A DNA stretch of 64,000 bases from Lingula anatina (Eukaryota; Brachiopoda; Lingulata; Lingulida; Lingulidae), in the NCBI RefSeq assembly GCF_001039355.2, contig NW_019773958.1, positions 1,148,177-1,212,176 of the forward strand, given 5' to 3'. The notes under the pieces are model-generated. The model did not search any database. It saw nothing but the letters and a program-made list of their open reading frames with translations, and had not been told where the DNA came from. Made by a program: the position numbers and the translations under genes. This document shows positions 56,101-64,000 of this stretch, piece after piece. The number at the start of each line of letters is the position of its first letter. Position 1 is the first letter of the stretch.

Positions 56101-56129
56101 TTATGTAGCTCAGCTTCTACTTGAATGGA

Positions 56130-57365
56130 AACACAGTCCAAATTGTGTGTCTTGGTGTTAAACCAGTAACACAAAGCTTAACAGGAAATATATCTGAGAT
56201 TATCACTGTTTATAATCTACCATGATAACTAGGCCTGTTATTAAAGTGTAATTTCCACTGGACCACAAAGATTTTGACACTTTGCAACTGGTCAGAAAGT
56301 TTTGTGCTGTTTGCAAACTTTGGTTCTGTCTGCAAAAGGTAACTGAAGGGTAACAAAGCCTGAACACAAAGAGAATCGACATTTACCATCATTTTCAGGC
56401 TGCTTCATATTTTTATGGAATTTTGAAGAGTTGAATAACAGCTATAATCTACTTAGGTAGATGCAGGTAGGTATGGATTTTACTGCAGTTTGATTATTTT
56501 ATTACCACTTGATTACATAAGTCTTTCACTATTCATTTTGAAAAATGACTTGTTTTGACAAAGACTGCTTTTACCCAGCTTGTCGGTGCTGGTTGAATTT
56601 ATTAAATCTTTATCATGAATCTAAACCATTGGCTATTTGGCTTTGAATCATTCTCATGTTGATCAACCATTTTTTTAAAAAGAATTGTTATATAATCTTT
56701 TGCATCAATATTTTACAAATCATTAGGAATTGTAATTTAGGCATGGAAAGACTTTGGATAACGCTCAAATATGTTTCAAACTGTAAGCGAATAAAAGATA
56801 AATATATAGCTACCTACAGGTTAATAGACTTGATAGATGTTAGCCATGGCCCTGGTGGCTAGCTTAAAGGGATAACAACTGTTCATTTTGGACAAAAAAT
56901 GGATTAAAGAACAATTTTCCTGTACTTACTTACCAATAGCTAATTAATCCATTCCTACATTTAAAGCGAGTCCCTATTTTCTTCTAAAAGTTTGGTTTTT
57001 GTGATAATCTTAAGGGATTATTCCAGAGGGTAGCTATCTATGGAGGTTGCTTGGTCGGATGGCATGCAAAGTTTCCAGAATAATTGCAATAACTGTCGTT
57101 TTGGTTGTAAAATATAATTTATTATATTTCAATGAGTTGCATTTATTGTGAAATATGGATTTCATACAAACAGGTATTATCCCTCTCACCCTGGAGCATA
57201 GAGCTCTCTGTATTCTAGTCTGTAATTAAGTGATGCTCAGGTGGAACACCACTCTTTGTATTCCTCTGTGATTTCCCACCAAGGTGTTGAATGGTGCATG
57301 TCCCTGTCCATGTTATGTTATATATTAAAAGCTGTAAAGATAAGGTCAGGCATGGAGTCCTACCC
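56130..57365. other. Intergenic, no supported gene
   Basis: AT-rich DNA with short open frames lacking splice context or family similarity. Confidence 0.45.
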
Positions 57366-57600
57366 ACTCCAAGGGCATATTCCAATAGATTTTAGATCGA
57401 TCTATCCCTGCGGGGAGTCTCACTAGATTACTGTCAGATAATCCGGCTTAAATGTCCGTCCCGCCTACTACAAGCTGTAAGGGGGTAATTAACTTTCGTG
57501 CCCGCTCGGCTGACAGCTATTTAGCATGAACCCCCAGGGAGTTAGGTCGATCTAGTTGGATCCATCTAATCTCTGGGAGTGGGGTCCAAGTATCCAGCCG
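57366..57600. repeat. 'GATCGATCTA' family MITE-like repeat, diverged
   Basis: GATCGATCTATCCCTGCGGGG at the left is mirrored by CCCAGGGAGTTAGGTCGATC at the right. GGCTTAAATGTCCG and GGGGGTAATTAACTTTCGTG lie inside. Confidence 0.65.
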
Positions 57601-60600
57601 TTTTATTGCACCCAACCTAAAAAAAAGAAGTAAATTTATTGAATAAAACATTAGAATATGTGAAATTAAAAAAAAAATTCTCACTACCTTTGGGCAAGTA
57701 TTAGATATCCATGGGGTGCCTTGTCAGAAATAAAAGTCACATGAGGTGAGCTGAGGGGTAGAGCCCATGAGTTCCTTGATCAGTCATTTAAAATGGTTTG
57801 TGTACCTCATTTATCATTCATGATACCAGTATTTTAAATTGGTTTTCGTCTTTCCATGTAGTGATACGGGTCATCTGGATCACATTGCAGATGTCTTCCT
57901 CAGTTGACCTTGTCTTGTAGGGCCATTTTTCTGATGACAAAATACTGGTAGTTGAATTTCTTAGAAAATAGAACCATGATATATCTTTGAAAACAAGAGC
58001 CAAATGTCAGTCATACTTTCCTATATTAACATGATTTATTAATAAAGACATAACCCTTATTAGTACATACCAACCTGAGGATTTTTCCCAGGTAAACTTT
58101 TCTGGAAAGCTGAATAAATAATCAATATTATAAATTAGAAATTAGAAATAAATTGTCTATGGGAATGTGGCCTGAAATTAATGTGAACTGTGCAAATTAC
58201 ATCAGATATTATCACTTACCTATTATACCTACACTTACCTTACCTTATATTATTCTTAGTTTGTTTGAAGCAAATATAAACAATATAATTAACATAGTTA
58301 CACTGTTGGTTATTTAAGACTCCCTGTAGCAGGTAATTAAGAGTGTCTGTGATGACATACCGCTATCACTGGGCAGCCCTGACCTGTCCTGCCCACGCGC
58401 TGAGGTAACTCTCAGCTTAACTCGCCTTTCCAGTCTAGTTGTTTAAAAATGGGAACTAAAATTAGAGCAGAGATTATATACTGGTACAGGACACAATATA
58501 TAAATATAGTAGTAAGGGATATGTTTCAATTATAATGCGATGTAGTTAGGATATACTGCATTAGGAAATATGTTGAAGAAAAAACATCTAAACATAAAAA
58601 ATGGAGCAAGTTAGAAAAAGTGAAACAAAAAAGGTTAATAATAATGCATAGAAATCGAGCCTTATTTAAACTGCACAGCAAACAATATAATAAGGATGCA
58701 GTATATAGCTTAGTATTACATGTAAGCAGCTGGCGGTAGAAGTTCCATGTTTAATGAGGGCGCTGTTTATCTTGGGCCCAGATTAGCAGTGTGTGAGGGT
58801 GCATGTCGCAGTGGAGCAGAGACGGCAGCAGGTAAATATTGGTTCAGTTGCAGAAGACGGAGGACTGTATCAAAACATAATGTGAAGCAGATGAAGGTAG
58901 ATGTTGTGAATTTGTAGATATGGGTTGTTTGTGTGCAAATGCAAGTTTGCATTTTTTATTTGTCAAATTGTTGTTGCTGTGTTTATGTGCTTGTGTGTAT
59001 GGAGATGAAGTTTGAGAAAAAAGTGCATTACATCTAAAAGCAATCAGTCAAGATAAAATGCAGGAGACTTGGTCTGTGCATTCGTTAAACTCAGTGCATT
59101 TAATTTCAGCTTATAAGTAAGTGTTGAACGTCAGGTATTTAAGCCGGTCACAACGGTTTGGTTTTGACTGTGTAATAAAGTTAAATGGAGCACAGTGTTT
59201 TCCACCAAAATTGGCTAAGATTCCAGAAAAAATATAATGGCTTTCAGAATATTGTACATCGTGTAGTCTACAGACCAATGTATGACAAAATGTGTAATAA
59301 ATCTTCAGCATATATGCACCACATAGATAAGGCAGCTTAGATCAGTATCAAAATTTTCACCATCCAGGCAAGAAATTGCTGTGTTAATCCTAGCAGCCAT
59401 AGACCAGGTAATCAAGGCACAGGTGCTCTGATGGGGTATTACATGGTATTGCATATTTCATGTAAGTGGAGATTGTTCACTGTGGGTTTTATTGTGTTGA
59501 TAAAGTTTGAAAGTACGTATATAATTTACAGTACACAACCAAGGATTTTCATGCAGAGAAGTTAGATTAATGTTTACAATTTGATAGGGATCTTTTCAGA
59601 ATGTTTTCATAATGATAAAAATCCAGTAACTGTAAACAAATGAACTTACTTTGCTGCTGCTCATAAAATTACAATTAATGACTTACCCAGCAATTCTGAA
59701 AACAGAGGCATTTTAATGTTAAATACACACCAACTGATAATATTATGTATACTTCATAAAGTAAAACAGTTGCTGCATAATAATTATCAGATTTCATGAA
59801 ATGCAAACACTTTAGTTATTATTTGGACCACTTTTATAAACATGGTGATTTTGTCGGCACATACGCAATTTACCCCTTTTAACCTTTTTATATAGAGCAG
59901 CTCTCTATAAACTGCCAGGCTTCCCCCCAGAGTTAAGTGTTTGTTAAAAGTTAAAAAATGAAAGAATTTCTGAGTCAGTCTTGGTAATAAAAGTCTGAAG
60001 GTGTTCCAAGTTGTGCTATGTTTTTTTTTTTTTTTTGTATATGAAGAAGAGGTGATTTTCTATAATAGTAGAAAAATAATGCATAAAGAAATTTGTATCA
60101 GTTTTGGAAAAAAAGTTTTGTGATGTTTTTATTTTAAAGAAGATGAGGTAATATAAAATCTTAATAAGAAAAGATGAATACCATTAACAATATAACAGAT
60201 TATTTCTGCTGTATGCTAACATTCTGTTAAAGCCTAGATTACATTTGAAATTACAATGCCCGTACAGTGCACCATTTTTTGTAGAATTTTTTATATGATC
60301 TTTTGCAACAATATCTTACAAACCGGATTTAAAGCCATGTAATTGTAGACATACGCAGCTTAGCCAGTAGCTCTTTACAAGGCTTAATTTAGGCAAATTG
60401 AATTTATTTTACCAAGTAGAAAAAATACAGATCAAAACAGTCTAATCAATTCATCTACATGGACGAATGACTCTGTATCCAGGATAATTTGGAGTGGTTT
60501 GATAACCTAGTATATAAAGCCTTTAGGTTATTGTGATACTTCAGTCACTTATAACTTTGAACTATATTTTGGATAAAATGCAACGTGAATTCTCAAAAGT

Positions 60601-61054
60601 CACTGGTTTTATTAAGTACTGAGGACCAGGCCTCTGTGCTCTCATTTCAAAAAACTCATGGGCATTTTAAAATTAAATGATGGTATCCTGTTGCCACTGT
60701 ACCTGGAAAATTCATATTTCAAGGTATACAGTCTACATGTACATGTGAAAATGCCCCAGTTCGAGTCATATTATTCATATACTGCAAAGCTACTTGTACT
60801 TTTTTTAGACCTTTAAAATGAAGAAGTAATGTACAGGAAGACATGACAAGCCAATTATTTGGAATAAAGGAATAAATTAGAAATGGCGTTAAAATTGATT
60901 CCATAGGGAAAGGTCAAGCAAATATATTTGAGTAGGAGAAAAATGATTATATTGTAAGAAAATTTTTAATTTGTTAATAATTGCAAAAATCCCAAATAGG
61001 ATATATACATAACTGAAGGGTCACTGAGGAGCATGATAACTGAAAAAATTAACG
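57601..61054. other. Intergenic or intronic, no supported gene
   Basis: AT-rich with many short open frames. A GC-richer patch at 58340-58440 and another at 58725-58835 (ending CGGCAGCAG/GTAAAT) could hold exons, but I could not define a frame. Confidence 0.4.
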
Positions 61055-61872
61055 NAATTTTCGTAAGGGCAGGTAATCCACCACATGTCACCCCCCTGCC
61101 CCCAACTCACCCCCAATAAAATGATTATAGTAAATATCTAAGTAATACTTTGCATGAGGAAGTGGCTTTAGTGGTAGGGTTCTATGAGAGACCATACATA
61201 TAATTTCGGTACTTTAATTCTTACTCTTATGTCTATCATGTGATTACCACAGCAACACAAAGTAAAGTAAATGTGTAACTCATGGAAATGAAGATCCTTC
61301 TTATTTTAAAACATGTGGAATACACATCTCTAGGTAGGGGTGACAGTTGTGCAGGTTGAGTTTGACTAGTGCATCATACCTAGTATTCTTTTGTAAATAA
61401 TGGTGACAAACTTAGCTTAGTATAGACAGCTGTGGCTTTTATTCACCTGGAGTATTTACACAGTTCCATTTGAATAGTAAAGCAACATTTAGACAGCTGA
61501 CAGGTTTTATTTTTACATTTGACCTAGTTGAGAAATAAGTAAAAAAAAGAAATGCGTTCATGTATTACGTAAGGCAAATGAAGTAGAAAAAATATTGAAG
61601 TTATTTTGCCAACATGAGGTCAAACAGAAAGCATTAGTCATGTAATGTCTAGAAGACATGCAGATTTTTACCTGGAGTACTGAAATGTCCTCCATGAATA
61701 ATAAAACTTATAGACAGGTGACAGTCTTGTTTTCTTCACCTGACTCACCTGGACTGTTTGTCCTCCTTGCTAGGGATAGAAACACTTCAATTATAGATAA
61801 ATATATCCACAGTACTTAGTGATATAAGATTCCAGTTGAGATAAGGAGGTAGTATATTTTTACACACTAAGG

Positions 61873-61879
<7 letters not shown>

Positions 61880-61936
<57 letters not shown>
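61880..61936. repeat. (AT)n microsatellite
   Basis: Perfect AT run of about 57 bp. Copy A has only a short TATATATGA-like stretch here. Confidence 0.97.
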
Positions 61937-61939
<3 letters not shown>

Positions 61940-62329
61940 CTAAAAATGATGGGAAAGGTAGATTTTAGCTTAGAAAGGGAAAATGTGTGATGTATTTTTG
62001 TCTGTTGATTAATTAATAATTGGGCTTAAAGGAGAACCTTGACAGATTTGTTAGAGCTAAATGTTGATTTTTAAAAAATCTTTAATTAAATGTGTTAAAT
62101 TCGAGTAAATTTGATGGAGCACACATACGATATGGCTTGGTGCATGAGAGTGGGTGGTTTGTTGTCTTAAAATGTGTCAGAAAATTTAGTTTTAATTTGT
62201 TATTCCTTTTGTTTATGTGAAACCTTTTGACAAAAATTTGAATTTTTTTGTCTTATCTTTGGCATTTTCACCAAATGATTACAAGTAAAGGAAAAATATG
62301 TAGTATGACTAGTATGGGACTTATTCAGC

Positions 62330-62590
62330 TAAGACTGGGTTCCCATACCTAAATCGATCTAAAAGGATGGATCCATCTCTGAGGGTTTTTTTCGCAAAGT
62401 GGCTAATTAGCTGTGTGGCATGCCTACTAAAGCTGCTAAACAATAATTAATTACCCCCAAGCAGCTTCAGTTGGCGTGGCAGACATTTAAACCGCTTATA
62501 GTAAGTTGATTGCAATTTAGCGAGAATCCCCTCGGAGATAGATCGATCCACGATTAATACAATAGGATCTGGGAATGGTCCTTAAAGTAC
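62330..62590. repeat. 'GATCGATCTA' family MITE-like repeat, copy B partner
   Basis: Collinear with 54503-54748 within the segmental duplication. It retains AAATCGATCTAAAAGGATGG and GAGATAGATCGATCC. Confidence 0.75.
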
Positions 62591-63466
62591 ATTTCACAAA
62601 TTTTCAAGGGCTTTTTCCTCATTTTTATTTCAGTATTTTTCCCGAGCAACTAGAGCAAATTGTCGATGTCTTAACAGTAATTTTTTACCTTTTGTAGGGA
62701 CAATAACCAGTTTAGGCTGTATTTCAGCTACATTTAATTTAGTCCTATCCTTTGTCAAACACAACTAGACCAATATCTTAAAGTCACGATTACCCTGTAG
62801 GCTATCCAAGTTATCACTCTAAATATACCCAGAAAATTATGTGTGTGATAACCTTTTTAAAGGGGCTGGTGACAGTGGTGACAGGTTGACAATATTTTCA
62901 AGACAGGCCTCAGATACTCTAAAAGATCCTAATCACTATGTCTGCTGACAGTTAAAAATGTATCTCAATTTAAATGTCGAGTATATAATATTTATTTTCC
63001 AGTTTGTACGTAATCTAGAAAGTTGAGGTTGTGAAAGCTGCAGTCAAACAGAACTAGTAAGTATAGTAGGATTGCATGAGTACCACTATCTTCTAGATAT
63101 CATTTTCTAAAAATTACACTAAAAATATTGTACCTTTTTGTACTAGTACCCCAGTAATTAGTCAGAGTGCACACAGTACAAAAAAGATTTTAGATTGTAA
63201 TTGTAATCAGTTTAGGTCAAGATGTTTTTGATGGGTGAATTCTTTAACATAGTTATAAAACCTGTTTGAAAAAACAGAACAAAAGGCCGAAAAAAAGATG
63301 CTTTAAATTTATAGTATATTAATATATTATAGTATTAGTGCTATATTTTGAGGCAAGACATCACAAGTCAGTCGCTTTTATCTAAATGATCCTGAGTGAT
63401 GTTATGAAAAAAAAGTGAAGGCATTTCTGAAATCTGGTTGACCTTACTTGGTTCTTACTATTTCAG

Positions 63467-63522
63467 CAGGCCACAGGAAGCCGGACCTAGCTGTTGTCTC
63501 ACTCACTGCCATGGTGCTAGAG
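63467..63522 (+). CDS. Putative 56-nt coding exon, copy B; gene unknown
   Basis: Equivalent of 55609-55664 with intact TTTCAG acceptor and GTAAGT donor. The frame reads GHRKPDLAVVSLTAMVLE. Confidence 0.45.
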
Positions 63523-64000
63523 GTAAGTTGCATGCCATCAAAATCAGATGAGCTTTCTGTAGATTCTTGCCTCTATGGGAGTGTTCATGTAAACCTATCG
63601 CAACAGATGGATTGATCCAACTCAGCAGGAGATTCTCCCTTAGTACAATCACTGTAATCGGCATAAATGTCCAACACATCTCTTCAGGTTGCTAGGGGGT
63701 AATTAACTCATTAACTAGCTGCTCAAGGAAGCGTGTAGAAATTTTATTTACGATTATTATGCATTATGTTTGTACATGTAAGTTACAGGCCTGGAGTCAG
63801 CAATTTCAAAGGGGGGGGTGGGGGGGGGGGGTATTTTTCTGAAAATATGGACCTTTTATAATGAGGTGTTCATGTACCTAGATCAATTTTTACCCTGAGC
63901 GGACCTTTTGCAAACAAAAAGGACATTTCATCCCCCCCCAATACCCTCTCCCCCCTGGGCATGGGCCTGAGTTATGTAGCTCAGCTTCTACTTGAATGGA

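Larger units (their letters stand above)
53250..56129. repeat. 2.9-kb segmental duplication, copy A
   Basis: Collinear with 61063-64000, with scattered substitutions and small indels (a few percent). It includes the putative exon at 55609-55664 and a 'GATCGATCTA' family element at 54503-54748. Confidence 0.95.
61063..64000. repeat. 2.9-kb segmental duplication, copy B (continues past window)
   Basis: Begins just after the single N at 61055 and follows copy A (53250-56129) to the window edge. Differences include a long (AT)n run at 61880-61936 and the absence of the 31-bp insertion. Confidence 0.95.

Overview
This is AT-rich, intron-rich animal nuclear DNA. It has canonical GT-AG introns, a nuclear-type tRNA-Ser gene, many microsatellites, and several families of short inverted-repeat elements. 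The gene set (DHX16, SSNA1, a BCL10-like CARD protein, a TRAF2-like adaptor, SCFD2) points to a non-vertebrate metazoan, probably a lophotrochozoan or an invertebrate deuterostome. I cannot fix the phylum from the sequence. The assembly looks like a contig-joining draft. There are seven isolated single N bases and one 470-N gap, and three of these junctions are flanked by repeated sequence that looks like unmerged contig ends or alternative haplotypes.

Layout: 57-650 is a short TIR element. 891-11196 (minus) is DHX16, a spliceosomal DEAH helicase, with 21 coding exons here and the last one beyond the left edge. 11197-11912 is a compact bidirectional promoter. 11913-13408 (plus) is SSNA1 in three exons. 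14283-15343 is a TIR element. 16085-17795 (minus) is a BCL10-like CARD gene. A segment holding its first coding exon and a tRNA-Ser(AGA) gene is repeated in tandem (17695-21202) across a single N. 22878-24201 is a Harbinger-like TIR element. 25024-27755 (minus) is a candidate two-exon gene for a 77-residue protein I do not recognise. 28452-29129 (plus) is an uninterrupted 225-codon ORF of unknown function. 29675-34989 (plus) is a TRAF2-like gene (RING, TRAF zinc fingers, coiled coil, MATH), lacking only its first coding exon. 35-41 kb is repeat-rich intergenic DNA. 40978-47856 (minus) is a complete 15-exon SCFD2 gene (675 residues). 48-64 kb is mostly non-coding and repeat-rich. It contains a 2.9 kb segment present twice (53250-56129 and 61063-64000), and each copy carries the same 56-nt putative exon.

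Functionally, DHX16 belongs to RNA splicing, SSNA1 to centrosome and cilium microtubules, and SCFD2 to SNARE-linked vesicle traffic. The BCL10-like and TRAF2-like genes are divergently arranged about 12 kb apart and belong to the same NF-kB signalling pathway. The most unusual single structure is a roughly 50-bp minisatellite in DHX16 whose every unit carries a copy of the neighbouring 3' splice site followed by an in-frame stop.
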